The translations under genes were made by a program, and so were the position numbers. Under the pieces are notes generated by a model. The model ran no database searches and was not told where the DNA came from. It worked only from the letters and a program-made list of their open reading frames with translations. DNA of 64,000 bases from Kappaphycus alvarezii (taxonomy: Eukaryota > Rhodophyta > Florideophyceae > Gigartinales > Solieriaceae). The DNA lies in assembly GCA_002205965.3 (NCBI GenBank), contig NADL03000011.1, positions 620,001-684,000 on the forward strand, given 5' to 3'. This document shows positions 46,670 through 60,700 of the stretch, piece after piece (position 1 is the first letter of the stretch; each line of letters begins with the position of its first letter).

Positions 46670-49600
46670 GTAAGTACTAGATTGCCTGCGTTAAGCTGAG
46701 ATTTGCACGGTATCTCAGAAACTGGTTCGGTGAAAGCGGCTTGGTCAGGAGGCCAGCCTGTAACTTTGCGGATGGTGTTCGTACGAGCTTTATGTTGCCG
46801 TCCTCCACAGTTTGCTGCGTGTGCTGGTACTTAACTTCGATGTACTTAGAATGCTTTGTAGCGGAGCTGGCCGGTCCAATGGAGATGGACGCTTCATTGT
46901 CAATCTTGTGGAGGATGGTTTTGGGGTTTCCAGGTCTGCGGCCTTCAAGCAGTTATTGTATCCACTTTGTGTGCCGAATTATGTTGATGGCTGCGATGTA
47001 TTCGGCTTCTCAGGTGCTGTTGACTACAGTTCGTATCTTGACTGAGCACCATGATACCAGGTCCCCGGCGTGGTAAAACAGGGAGGCATAGGCGTACTGA
47101 CGGGTATCTGGGCAGGAGGCGTAGTCGGCATCGGATTGCGCTTGGAGCGAATCCGGTCCCGTTCTGTAGAGAAATCCCATGGTGGCCGTATGTTTGAGAT
47201 ATTGTGCCATTTGGTTGAAGTCTTTTCAGTGCCTCATTGTTTGATTAGCTGTGTATATAGCCAGTATACCCGTGATATATTCGAGGCCGGATCTTTTCGA
47301 ATCCAAGAGATACCTCAAAATTCCTCGTATGAAACGCTTTGTGTCCGGGTGTTTCTTCGTGTCCTTGATGGAGGATATAGTGCCCTGATAGGTAGAGAGT
47401 TTTGTACAGCTTTCATTTTTGAAGCGGGAGGCTGTTGATGACCGTCTGTGTGAGACGTGGTTGTGAGATTTGTGGAAGCCTCTTTTGTTGGTCCTGCTGT
47501 ATTGTCCATCCAATGATTTTTGTGGCTGCTTAAAGGTCCTTCACCTCGTACTTTCTGAATGGTGCACGGAGGAGCTGTGTATACATTGTCTCGCTTGTGG
47601 AGGCCGCTGCAAAATAATCTATTGTGACGGCGAGGATGATTTTATGTTCTTCGTGGACACGGACGTGGAAATTGCGGTTGCTTTCGAAAGGACGGTAGCC
47701 ATTCTTTGAGGGAAGCCTGCATGCAATTGTAGAATGTCTTAATTGATTTGGGGTTCCATGTATGTTCTTGACAGCTTGAGCGACCGTGTCCGTGTTTTCC
47801 CTATGTCCATTGAATGGGGGTAGTTTCGCAAGGTAAACGGGTGACTTACCTTCGTATTTTTCATGGATAAATGCATTCTTGAGGTCGATGTGTTTTATAT
47901 TCATGCCGTGCGATGTTGCAATGGATATGAGGAGGCGCATGCTGTCCCTGTCTGCGGTGTGAACCGCCAGCTCAGCAGGATCGAAATGCTTACCAGGTTC
48001 GAGTAGGCGACCAGAGTATTTGATGCGGGCTCTGTGCCCCGAGATATTACCCTGCGCATCATACTTGTGTGTAAAGGTGACAACAGGTTTGTACACTTTC
48101 GCATTTCGCGGCAATTCTAAGTGTATATGGCGGGAAGTGCCATAATGAGTGTATATGCGGACTTCGTTTTAGTATGCACTACGCTAAATGTCGGAATCCA
48201 GACTAATTACTGCCTCTCTTAGATTGTGTGAAGGTGTCATGAGGTAGTCCTCTCGTGATGCCGTGGGTTCTTCTTCACCCGTGAGTCTATTGGCATGTGC
48301 TTGAGACGGTATCACATGTTGCGCATTGGTACGTTGGTGGTGGGTCCCGTGGGGTGGCAAGGTGTGGAAGTGCAATCGTTGGGGGTCGTAGTTCTGATTG
48401 TAAGGTTTGAAATAAGTTACCCTTGTCGTGAACAGTTAAGCGTTGGTTGCATCTATGACACGGTAGTGTTTTAAATCAGGGGCGCTGAGGCAACGCATCA
48501 ATATTGCCCAGGGTAATTGTTGCTTCTGGATTTCAGTCAGTATTGGAATGTGGCCGTATTCCACGAACATCTTGAATTGCTCAAGCGTAAGTGATCTGGT
48601 GGGGGATGTGAATATAGTGTGCGTAGATACTCCCAAAGTCGTCGAGGAATGTATCAGATGGTTCAATCGAGGGTGGCGTTTGTTTTTGTGGCCATTCCAG
48701 TAGGCATTAGGTCCAATATTCAGTGAATGGCATCTTTACCGTGTGCAGTGTTACTCGGACGTGTGATATTAGGGTGCGTTTGAGCCTTTCCGCGAAGTTC
48801 TTCTCGTCTGGCATTTTGGAGTAGTTGCGTCGATGCGTGTGGCTCATGTCCTGTAGTGCTTGGGAGTACCTTGGTATTGTAACCATTGGCATTATCGCAT
48901 CTTATTTTCACGGCGTTATTCCAACTGCGTCACTGTGGTGATGATCTAGAGCTCGGCCTCGTTCCGGTGCTTGAGTAATGAAACAATGCTAATGCGCGTG
49001 TGGAGATCCGAAATGAAGTGAGGTACCTGTGTCCCGCCGCTATAGTATGGAATGGTCCTGCTGTTTCTGTGACAATGGTGTGTCCGAGGGGTGGTCTGGG
49101 AGTATGTAATTTGTAAGGCACATGATGGAACTGTCTGAGTGAGCAGCTTTGACAGTGGTGCGTGTCAGTGGGCTGGGCTAATATCGTTGGTGAGCCGAGT
49201 CGTAGCGATATGTGCGCCATTTGAGTGAGCTCGGCTGGGCAAAATTGTTTGGTCGTAGGTGCCAGTTACGTGCACAGTCTATCTGCTGCCTCCGGTGTGG
49301 TGGTATGTCCGGGAGGTGGTACAGATACGCGAGGTTTGTGTTATTGCGCCTGATTTGGCACCGTGCGGCTTTGGCGGTGTGTGTCGCAGTTGTTTCGTGT
49401 ACATATGTAGTGGCTGTATTTCGAACATATGTTGGGGTCGTGGTACCGTCTCCGGCAGGGTTATTACGCGCGGGACCATGGAAGTTTTGGGTTTGTTGCG
49501 GATGTGCCTGTCCATAGTGTACCGTGGGCTCCGTACATTGAGTGCTTGCATTTGGTGCATTTGCTGAAGTTACAACCTATAGTTGCCGTCAACTACATCT

Positions 49601-50793
49601 ATGTCTACTATGATAGACCTATGTTACGGGAGGTCTTGCATCTTAGTGATATAAGTACTATCAGGCAGGAGAGTTTTAGCCCAATTGTTCGCCTTAGCCA
49701 TCTGCGGACTGAGAGTAGGTTCATCTCGAACGCGGGTAAGTGAACCAGCTTTTGTATCTTGAGATCATTGTTTCCAATGGTACGCATAGTTGCTAGTACG
49801 TTTCCGGTGGTGTGAACAATTTTTCCATCCGAAAATTTGACGTGTGACATGCGCTCTTGTCCGTGGTACGGTTTTTTGTGTTCTTAGGATGGATAACAAG
49901 TTCAGCCGAGAATGTACGAGTCAGTCACTCAGTCTAGAATGTAGAAGTCAAAGTTGGCTTTATTATTTTCGACGGACAGGCGAGGATCGGTAGAGTTGTA
50001 GACATATGCGGCAGGTGCTAATTTCTTCTGTTCTTCATCGTTTTCATCCTCGTTGTAATTCGTGTGATATGGATCCGAGAGTTTTGGCGTATTGCGTTTT
50101 GCACTTCTTCGATATTTTGCATGGCCTGGATTGCGTTGGTTTTCAAGCCCGTGAGGTTTCTGTCTGGGATGCATTTGATTGTGTATTGATTTGAGTACCC
50201 TGCATTCGTCTGTTGTGTGCATGCCTTGTTGTTGGTTGTATGAGAACTATTTGGATTTGGGGGCGTGTGGTTCCTGCGTTGTGGTTGCCATGAGCTGTCA
50301 CGACTGAGACGAACGTTTCCATCTGTGCTTGTAAGGATAGGAAGGACTCTTGATTCTGCGTGTGTAATGGAGTGACCTGTGAGGTTAACTTTGGATGTGT
50401 TTCCAAGCCTCTGATAACGTGGTTAACTGAGGTGCATTAATGATTGAGGAGTGGTACTCACGCACCTATCATTCTGGGTCCTAGCTTCATATGGGTTCGG
50501 ATGTTGTCTTTAAGCGTAAATCTGGAGTCGTAACGAAGGTTGCGGGCTTCATCGATGAGTGACTTCTGTCTATCTGGGAACTGGTCTGACTTGGGGGTCG
50601 TGGCAATCTGGGTCATCATATCTTGTGTCGTCGTGCTGAGAAACCCTGAGTAGGTCCTGTCTAATATCTCAGGGGAGAGTGTTGTGCCAATGATTCTCCT
50701 AGATTGCAGTCCGGGCTCGGAGTTCAGCCGGCATAGGATCAGGTAGAGGTACATTCTGTGTGAAAATGGTGAGCAGTTTGTGGTTTCTCCCAT
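46670..50793 (-). mobile_element. Ty1/copia retrotransposon polyprotein region, degenerate
   Basis: In order on the minus strand: gag (50793-50458), zinc-knuckle tail HTTDECRVLK (~50210), pre-integrase LVHLPAFEMNLLSVR (~49700), integrase zinc finger CQSCSLRQFHH and AGPFHTIAAGHRYLTSF (~49000-49160), integrase core RCDNANGYNTK and FAERLKRTLISHVR (~48780-48910), capping region EYGHIPIL (~48550), reverse transcriptase (48114-47530) with a HIDLKNAFIHEKYEGK block, and RNase H with SDADYASCPDTRQ and SWCSVKIRTVVNST (47210-47010). Order is the copia order (integrase before RT). The RT catalytic pair reads TIDYFA, so the second Asp is Tyr. Frames change repeatedly. Flanking LTR remnants support one ~4.7-kb insertion, now inactive. 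Confidence 0.8.
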
Positions 50794-51078
50794 TTTTTTT
50801 GATGTTTAAGTGCCTTATGTTGAAGCTATCGCCTGTGAGGGCAGGGGTCTGGAGTTGCAGTTATTGATCAGCCATCGTGCGTTCGTGATCATCTCCCTCT
50901 TGTGCGATGGAAGCTGTGCGCGTGACCTAATCAATGTGGTAACATAGTGAGTATCGGCTGCTGCGTACACTTTGGTGTTTTTGCGCCAGGTCGTCGGTGA
51001 TCGCTCGAGGTGTCCGTGGGATCTGTGCGTAGCAGGCTCATAAGCTATAGAGGTGAAAGATGTCCGCGGTTGTCTCGG

Positions 51079-51195
51079 TCGGTCGCTGCCGCCAGCGAGT
51101 CGGGTATTTAAAGAGGTAAAATACTAGCATTGAAATGTCAGGTGCTATGATGTCTCTACAGATACCGTGTGCAAAATTGACATACAGTTCTGTAA
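51079..51195 (-). repeat. LTR remnant (5' LTR of the minus-strand copia element)
   Basis: The partner of 46531-46635: TCGGTCGCTGCCGCCAGCGA, a TATTTAAAGAGG box, TGTCAGGTGC and ATGTCTCTAC occur in the same order. Divergence between the two LTRs is clear by eye, so the insertion is old, or the sequence is error-rich, or both. Confidence 0.65.
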
Positions 51196-51199
51196 GCAA

Positions 51200-54100
51200 A
51201 CATGCAAGAGTTGCCCTACTGTACCACTAGTAGCATAAAAGCTGACAAACTGAGGCTGTTATCGCCAGAAATATTTTGTTAGAAAAAGACATTACGCTGC
51301 TGTAATTATTGTAGAAATTTTATAGACACGTAGCACAAGTCGAAAAGTTGTGAGAGGTGCAGGAAATGAGTGCGAGAAAGAGATAAATAAACTCATGCAA
51401 ACGATCGTTTGTGCGAATACCCTTTCGCACAAACTAACTACTGTCCAACGCCTTCACCAACCGAAACCCCTACCGCCGAATTCCTCTTCTGCCGAAGCCT
51501 TCATCCACAGGCAACCCCCCCCCGGCCTCATCTTCTGACGTTCTTCTAGTCCTCGCATTGCGATGAGCACGCAAACTCTGATGCCAACACGGTCACCGAT
51601 TTGGAGGCCACAACATATGAAGCAGCGACCTTCCTCCCCTTTGTGCCTCCTTTGAATGAATATAACGAACTCAAAACAATTTCCGCTATTCCACCCCCCA
51701 TGGAACATCTAAAAATGAAAGTAGCGCGCCTTCGCTTCTCTGACATGTAAGATTTGTTCATGCTTCGTCTCTCACAGGATGTTTCCAATACCTGAAGATC
51801 TTAGACCGTATTATAATGCCTACAAAAACCTTCGTGCCTGTACAGAGAAAATATCAGACCTCAGGGCGAAATGACGGCCTGTTCGATAAAGAAATGAATG
51901 TGCTTGGGATTGTAGTTGCACACGCGCTGATTCGCTTCATACAAACAGGGACAAATGATCTTTATTTTATTGGAGTTGATAAATCCGAGGCAGCTGTTCA
52001 ATGGAGCCCCTGCGTCTTAAATGTCGATTGAGTATACGACGGCTCTGAATCTTTAAAATATGTGCTGTAAAGTAGATAAAAAATGACGTGAGAATTTCCA
52101 AAAGTGCTCTGCTAGCTCCCAAATATTTCACTTTAGTGAGAATATCGAATGCCAAACATCGATTAGACTATGTACGCGCGGAAGAAGACAATGGAGTAGT
52201 ATACGAAAAGAAGTTAACGGATCGCAGCGATACATATTCCGAGCAGTCCTGCCAGTACCTTAACTAATCACTTCGCTTATGCGACCAAAATCTCGCTTTC
52301 TGAAACGAAAGCTAGCTAGTGTCTGCTTTTCTGAATAATTGTTCAGATCGAAGAAGGCATTCGATATGAAAAAAAGAGCTTCGATGTGTCTAATTTCGAC
52401 GCCCGACTATTGCGCTCTCTGCGAGAGGTATATGGATATATCCTCCCGAGAATCTGTCGTCACCCCCATGCAAAAATTCAGAACGCTGCGGTGCCTTCGG
52501 GTAAGCCTTCGACCAATACGGTATTCTTTTTAGCGAATCATACCTTATCATTACTTTGAACTGCAGTGCGGTGATAATTCGAAGGGTTGTACTTATGGTT
52601 TATGAAATACGTGAAGGGGTATATACTAGTGTAAAGATTTCTCATATTCCAAAAATCTGTTTAACTGGTTTAACTTTTCTTCAGCGTTGACTCTCTATCT
52701 GAAGAAATTTCCTCTAAAGACCTTATTAAATGCCTAAAACTCCCTAAATGATAGCATTAACCATAGTTACACGAAATACTATATGACCAACCGCAGGTAT
52801 ATACTGTACTACTGCACTTCTCAAAGAAATTTAATACATCTAATACTTCATTGCACCCCTTTTATTCTCTATAAACTTAATTAAATTCTTCGGGACCCAT
52901 GAATACAGAGATTAAATGCTTTCTGGTTCAATTCCAGCCAATGAATAAGTTACGCCAAACAAAGCTCTTATAGTTATTTAAACTGCCTTGATACACGATA
53001 AACGCGGCGTAACTGATATAAAGCCGAAGTTCTAATAATGGTCAAGTCGGGGATATTCAAAGGCCAACGGAAAACTGGGACGTAATTTGGTCTAGCTAAT
53101 TCAAAATATGTTTAAATGTGGATAAAGCTCCGTTTTCATGCTGAAATTCAGCCTTCTACTAAACTAACAGCAGTGAACGGCTTAATTTCTTCTCACTATA
53201 AGTCACAGTATATCTCAGAGTTCATCTTACTATTAAAGTCTGTAATTAAATGCGTTGTGTTCAGTTTTTCCCGTCTAGGCACTAAATCATGACAGACAAT
53301 GAGAAAAACAACACATACAAATCAAGACTCACAGGGTGTTCGCTGTCCCTCATTTTCTTTAAGCACCTGTGGTGCAGTAGCAAATCTCGCCGACGGCGAG
53401 ACTAAGTTGGCGTGGTAGAGAAGGAGAATTACCTTTGACTGATGGACTGTATAATTTTCCTCCTGGTTGTAAGGCCGGAACGTGATTCCCATAATGCTAG
53501 TACCTTGAGAAGAAATCGATAAAAATAACAGAAAACAAGGGGCGTAAAAACAGGCGAAAAGCGGTCAATAGGCGAATCAGCAGCTGTGCGTATCTTCTTT
53601 GGAAGTAAAGGTGTTATCATCAACGAAAATTTTAAGTTCCTATTTGTATATAGACGTAGGAGTCCGGGGTTGCACGGCTGAGCAAATATCAAAGACGAAC
53701 AACGAAATGGATAGTATAATATGCGATAAGGAGGGGAAATTAGAAGGGGTACCCTGGAGAAAAACGTTACTATAGACAAAGTCTCCGTTGGTATAGTTGC
53801 TGCAAAGGCGTAAATTGAGAGTAAAATTTAGTGCCAACATTGGGGTGGCTGTTCATTCCGATATCATAGTGGCGAGGTAAGTGTAAGTAATAGTTAGATA
53901 GGTTAGGGAGTTATATGGAGGCGTGGTAAGTAAATTAAATGCCAGCCAAGTAATAAATATCCAAGGTATAGAGGTGTACATCCGAAACTTGGCCAAATAA
54001 GCGCCAGTCAACTGGGATAATATATGAGTGCAAGTTCGGGCTGCGATCAGCGTGAAAGCCCTCAGTCCCACTCAGGTGATTATACAATACAAAGCCCAAT

Positions 54101-57100
54101 GGTTGGCGACAATCGAAATAAAATCGTTACAGAATAAACCTCGGGCGTTAATTTTTTGTTGTTCATTGCTTCAAATATGACGTTTTACCCCTAAATATGC
54201 ATTTCGAGAGATCTGCAAACAAATTTGTAGCTGCACTAATGTCAATTTTGCATAATGTATGTAAATATACGTATCTAAATGTATTGTAATTTTTTACTTA
54301 TGCTTGTACAGTATACCTAGGTTTATGCGTATGAATCATACCATATATGGATAGAAGGACCGAATATTTCAATTAGTCAAATAATAGGAAGTGTCGGTAT
54401 ACTGCACAGACATAATTTGAACTAGAAGTACTGAATTTATTGAGCGCCATTTGTACAAAATAAAACGGATCCAGGAACTGGTCAGATTAATTAGTTTGCA
54501 GTCGGCCTAGAGCCATGAAGCAGTGCATATGGTTTATGGTGGACATAGGACTATAATATTGGGCAGGAATCTCCATTTTATCGAAAATACGCATCACTTC
54601 TGGCTGTTGTCAGTTTCGGGATGGTCATCTGAAGCAACCAGAGTAGGTTTTTTTCGATCTGTTTTTCATAATTTCTACTAAAAACGACGAATAGTTTCTG
54701 TTAAGGTCCATTCTTGTACAGGAGTTATCGATTAAGGACATAGAATTCGCCAAATAAATGAAGTGTGCAGAAGCTGAGAATAACCAGAAGCGGATGATTT
54801 CATATCCTACCATAGTTCGTCGATACCAAGGTGACAAATAGTTCGAGCGCATATGTCATCCGAACGAAAAAGTGACAAACGGACGTTCAACGGAAGGTTC
54901 TCTGAGCATGGAGAGTTGCCCTTTCGAAATGGTATCAAAATTACACATCCGTATGACTGCGGCATACAAGTATGAATTACACCTCATAGATAAAGCTGGT
55001 TACTAGATATGTTTCATTCAAGCGATTATATAAGTTCAGCATGAGGCCCTAGCAGAAAAGAAAACCTAAAAAGCGGAGTTGTTTGATTTGTTGCGCTACC
55101 ACAGCTGTCATATATGGATTTAGAGACCTAGGTAACGTAGCGGATTTCCGTGAGCCAGTAGTGAAGGATAAAATTTACTGAAATTTTGTTCTTTCAAGTC
55201 TCGAGCAAAGGAATGACGTCCTAGTTACCAATATTCTAAGTTCTAAGAACAATTACTTCTCAATTACTCTCGTAATACTTCAAGTTTCTCTGAAATACCC
55301 TTATTTACAAAGTAAAATGCATATTTTTGGAACGAACTTTCGGTATCGCGATGTAGCTCAACCTGAAAGTACAAAGAATTCAATAAAAAGAACTGAGAGT
55401 ATCCATCAGTCAGAAAGAGTAGAGACTAGCTACTCATTCTGAGTAGCTTATTTAGTCTTCGGGAGTAGTAAAACCCTCGTACAGCCGAATAAGACCTTAC
55501 TGCTCTTCCCCATATGATATCTATCCTCTAGCGGTGTCAATTGTCTCTAGTTCAACGATAATCGGTTTGATGAAGTACTAGAATCAAAAATTACAATTCA
55601 CTGAAATTCTTCTTGATATGCGAGGCATGAAAGAGAAAAAAAATGCGAAACGTAATCCTGCATCAAAAAAATAACCCATAAGATAGTTAAGTTAGAAATT
55701 TTCCAAGTAGCACCTATAAAGTTTTTCCAAATAGTACCTAATTTTTCGATGCTGACTAATTTATTAGCAAAAAACCGGCAGAAACCAGAAAGCACACAAA
55801 AATTTAAATTCGACTGACTTCGTCGTTCCCAAGCCAGTAACCGTTGCTCAAACTTCCTTTTACTTTTCGCAGAGAACTACTCTACGACCAATAGATTTAT
55901 TTCGCTATCTATATAGTAGATAGTAGCAAGAGGTTGGATAGTTTTAGAATTGTAGAGCAGTTTTAGTTACAAGACACTTAGGTAGTGTACAGTAAAAAGA
56001 CAGTCAACGCTGTTGTATTAATTGATCACAGAATTGTCAAATTTCCGTGAAAGTCCAGAGAACGTTCTTCAGAAGAAACTCACAACATCATCACAGTGTG
56101 TAAATGCTGCAGATAATGAGAAGAAAGCTTAGCTAGATCGAGATTCCATTCATAAGCACCGGGAGCTTATAATATCTTTTTCATGACAATACTTTTATGT
56201 CGAGCTTACTGGTGGGAAAAGTAACCATATGTGATATCAGAGCGACGAAAAAGATTTAGCAATAGTACCGCCCTCGGCGATAATTAGTAGACACAGGACC
56301 TCAAAGCCCGATATAGCACGGCACACAAAAAATCACCGAAGCTTAGCTCCAGATTTGCCGCTTCGACATTCGCTGGAGGGCACTTCAATTCTGAATCAGT
56401 AACCCAAAAACTGAGCTTCCATCCGGGACGAGGAGTACGGTTTCCAGAGTTTCTGCATCCCCCGTAAGCTTCCAAAGCGAAAGATCACAGGGCCATAATT
56501 TATTCGTAATTTTTGTGTTGCATGAAGGAGAAGATAATCTTGCCTGTAGGATTATCCGGATACAATCCGATAATCGAAACTCCAAGTAACTCGGATTTTC
56601 AATAAACTAGATCACTGTTTGATCATAGAATTACTATCTTGGACCGATTCCGTTCCGCAAAATTTCGTCTTGAACCGTTTTTGTTTGAGACATTGTTAAA
56701 TGCAACCGATCCTGATCAAGGGTTTCCCTTAGTTTATTTTTTGAAAAGACCACATGAGAAAAGCAAAAATTTGTACTATGACTCTGTAGATAATACTACT
56801 GAATTATGACGTACAACAGACCCGCGTTCCTATTCGCATAGTCTTCAGTATCCACATCAAAAGAGATGGTGAAGCTAAGAGGATCATATGAGTTAAGTTC
56901 TGGAACAGAAGATCTTCAAGAGATTAATACGATGCTAGCGGTCCTAACTGAAATCACGCTAAAAATTGAGATATCGCGACGAGTCACGAGTCAGGATAGA
57001 TTTTTGGGGTCCTATCTTCTTTGGAAATGCTTCCGAACAGTCACGGGCCGTTTTGACTGTCTCTGTACCATGTAATTATTGCTAAAAACATCTCTTGTAA

Positions 57101-57380
57101 ATTTCGTTCAGATGACAGAAGGATTTTTTTGCTATCTAATTTAGCAGCCCCAGTTTGAAAACCTGTCTATTGGATGCAAACAAGCCTTGATACTGATATG
57201 GTGTCGGAAAGAGACCAAGATACGAGCGATGTGAGCAGTGCTAAAGCAATTAGACCGATAATTGAGAGTGAAGGATGAGAAATTATTAAATAGCACGTGT
57301 AAAGGATTGAGGTGGATGAATAATAAATCAAAAAAGATATGAATAAAGACAGAAAGGATTTGATCGAAGAATATTTTTTA
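51200..57380. other. AT-rich region, no gene recognised
   Basis: Only short frames without motifs on either strand. A 34-bp two-step hairpin (AGACTA...TAGTCT around CTACTC...GAGTAG) lies at 55424-55457. Most of this block is probably very old repeat sequence. Confidence 0.4.
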
Positions 57381-57394
57381 TTGGGTCATCATGA

Positions 57395-57778
57395 ATGGAG
57401 GACGGAAGCGATAGAATAAGGGACGACTTGAAGAATGAGAAGTTTCGCCAGAAGCTCCCAAGATTGCGGGCATATGGGCCTGTTAAACGGTTCGCGCCCC
57501 AAGTCCTTGACCGCGCAATCAGTAAGGTTTCTACGTCTAAATCTGTTAAGGTGCTTAAAATCAGAGCAGATGTAGCTGGTGCAGCGAGAAGGCATGAAGG
57601 CATGACTTGTTGCTGGAACTCAGCCACGTTGAAACCTCCTTATCGAATTCACCATCATTTTCCAAACTACTTCCAAAACAAAGAAAAAAAAAAGGCGAAA
57701 GGCTTCTCGATAGTCAAGCTACAGCAAGTAGGCGGAGAAAAAAGAGATCACCCGTTTACCACGCGAACCTCTAAGTAA
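57395..57778 (+). other. Unrecognised frame, diverged copy of a local repeat
   Basis: A 127-codon frame, basic and Lys/Arg-rich (MEDGSDRIRDDLKNEKFRQK at the start). Its first ~130 bases resemble 61530-61640 in DNA (shared blocks like GAGAA, GCCAGAAG, TCCCA) and in protein (QKLP...APQVLDR against QKFP...ARQVLNA). This suggests two copies of one unidentified repeat or gene fragment. No family is recognised. Confidence 0.3.
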
Positions 57779-57779
57779 C

Positions 57780-60700
57780 ATTCAAGAAACGCACGGTTAG
57801 CAGTCAAGTTCCCCTAAATTAGAATATTGTACCTTGAACTCCAAGCCTTGCCTATGCGTGATGCGATGAGCATGAAACTTGAGGTTTCGAACACCATGCT
57901 GAGTTCTTGTACAAATGAAAGCAGCGAGAATTGGAATTGTGCGTGCACTTGTGGATAGTTTGGATACACCTACAGCCCATTATACTTGCGGCCATACTAT
58001 TCATGCTGCAAAAAGCTTCATAGCGTAGGAATAGGTCAAACTCTCCCAAAATTGATTTTACAATAGGAGAGAAAGTGAGCCACGTGGCTGATTCCTAGCA
58101 TAATGCGGAAACGATGTTGAACGAAAATAAGGAAAAGAAATTTTGCTGGGATAAACGACGCTAAACCATCATCTCTTTCGTCGAGAAGAAACTGGCCAAT
58201 ATTGCTAATTTCCATAGAAAGAATGCTTTGGTTGTAGCGAGCGCAGCTGTAAACATCTGGTGGCGACAGAGCCAGTAAGGTCGCGACATTCTAAGGCCAT
58301 CTTTGGATCAATAGTTAGTTGTTTCCTTTCCTGGCCGGCTCGTTGGTAGCAAAGTGGGGTAAAGGAGTAGGTGCGACTGGTCGTCCAATTCGCGTGCGTG
58401 CGGTGACTTCGTTGTAGAGTTATTAATAACAGACGAAGCACTGACCTTATCTTGATAGGAAGACACCAAAATATCGAAGTGAAGAATTTTCAGAACCAGC
58501 AAAGATATATATTTGTCTTCTAAACAGAATTGGATCCACTTTCTTTAAAATATTTCGTTCGAACGCCAGGCGTTCAGGCGTTCAGGGCCTTCCACTTCAA
58601 CACGTGACTGTATCTCCACCCGATGTATGAACCATACCCGCTGCAGCCAGCTAAGTTTGCTATAAGGTGACAGCCAACGGCAGCGAGGGTGCTTCCTCTG
58701 CTAAATTTTCAAGGAGGAGATTTTCCAGGGTGGTGAAGCCATTCTCGGCAAAACTTAAGGGTGGTAAGTAGAGATCTCCTGCTTCAAAATCTGGGGCATT
58801 GCATATGCACAAGCAAGTATACCACTGGCGCACGAGCCGATACGGAGTAACCAGAATATCCTTGACGCGTTCGTGGCATATTTAATCACGACGAGTGGCG
58901 CACCTTGAGCAGTGGATTCCAGAAGTGATGTCTGTACTGAAATATTGTCTGAGTGCGTTGATCCCAAGTGAGCCAGGTGATGCTAATTAGCTGTTGAACC
59001 GGGTGCATATTTTTCCCGAACTATCGACGAAGCGGTAGATGGTTGTTGGAGAGTGAATCGAGAAGGGATTTCATTTCTTTCGTGTTGATTCCTTAACCTT
59101 CATGAGTTTATAGCCAAGGGAGCCTGTCCACGAACTTATTTACGGCAGGTGGGAGTAAGTGAAAGCACGATCGAGATGCCAAGTCGGTCGAGCAAGCTTT
59201 GCAGCACTAGTAGTTATTGCATGGGCGGTCTAGACTTGTCGTTAATTGCGTTTGAGATTGTTCCGACTGCTTGGTTTTCCATCCAAATCTTGAAATGTGT
59301 TCTTGAGCATAGAATAGTTGCGAGAGAACATATGTTGAAGTAACCGTGCGCAATTCCAAACTTTTTATTGGTTCCAACCGCAGTGCCAGGTCTCGTAGTT
59401 ACCTAGCTCACCAAGAACGCTGAGCCCCTGGCCGAATATGTGACCCCATTTCCCCCTTGCTCATAGTTTTGGATGCTTTAGAGTGGATAGCCATGGTAGG
59501 GAAGGGAGTAGACATTTGCCGTTCGGATAGATTATTTGCTTGATCCAGACAAGACTTGAGATCCCTAATTCCGGCGTGTAATAGTCGGACCTGATTTTTT
59601 GACTTCTCTTTTCGTTGCTTCGTGAAGCCGTACAGTGGTCGAGTTTAGAACTGGACGAGAGGCGTAGCGATCGAATACGAAATCGCAACCCCTACGAAGT
59701 GGCATAGCAGCTCGACGAAAATAAAAGTTTTTCCCGGCGGCTTTGGCTCAACATTTGCTAAGAAAAACCGTGTATTTATCCAAAAATCCAAGCATAATTG
59801 CAAAAACTCTTCGAGAGGTGTCAATTACGCTCTTAAGATGTTCGCTAGTGCCTGTTCCAGTCAACTTTCCATTTACTTCCTAGTGCAGCAACTGTCCGGC
59901 GTACATCAAGCGGTATATCTGTTTCTCGGCCTTTCTTGGTCGTAAGCTGCTTCCCATAGAGACGAAAAAATTGTCCATGTAAGTCTGTACACCAATCGAA
60001 CATGGTTTCAGATGTGACGAATCCTTAGGATCATAACCTTGACGAAGTAAGCAGGAGAACGCTTCCTGCCAAAAGAGATGGCGATAAATCGGAATTATCG
60101 AATGTAGACCTTAGACACAAAAAAATACCGTATGTTGTATGTAAACGGACGTAATGGCGTGCTTTGGCAATATCAAACGCGAACATGATATATAACCGCT
60201 TGAGTTCAAGAGCGAACCCTTTGAGTAATATCATCTAAGTGTAAGGGTCCCGAAACGGCGCTCATTGACGAGTAAAGCTTACAAAAAGTCGCTTTTCTTT
60301 CTACAGGGACAGCTACAAACGCGTCCGAAATTGGATAATATTCTCGGAGTAGTTTTCGTGCGGTTCCAGCTGTAATAATCTCTTAGTTCCCCGATGAAGT
60401 GTATTGTTAATTTCCAAGTCGAATAATTCCAGGTCTTGCGGCGCGATAGGAATCTGAGGGAGAAATAATTAGGTGTAGTCAAGGAAAGTTTCTGATGGGA
60501 GCTCCTTACATCCGTCCCAAAGGGCGTAGAATAGGAATCTAGAGGCGTGAATGCTTTTTGTTAAACGTCAGCAATTTTAATACGTTCTGTAGTACGTAAA
60601 AAATCAAAAGGAAAAGGTCATGAAGACGGCCGTTTTACTCGCAAGCGGTGTCTTCTTAGATTTCCTCCTCCATGGATATTTTGTCGTCCTCTAGAAGCCG

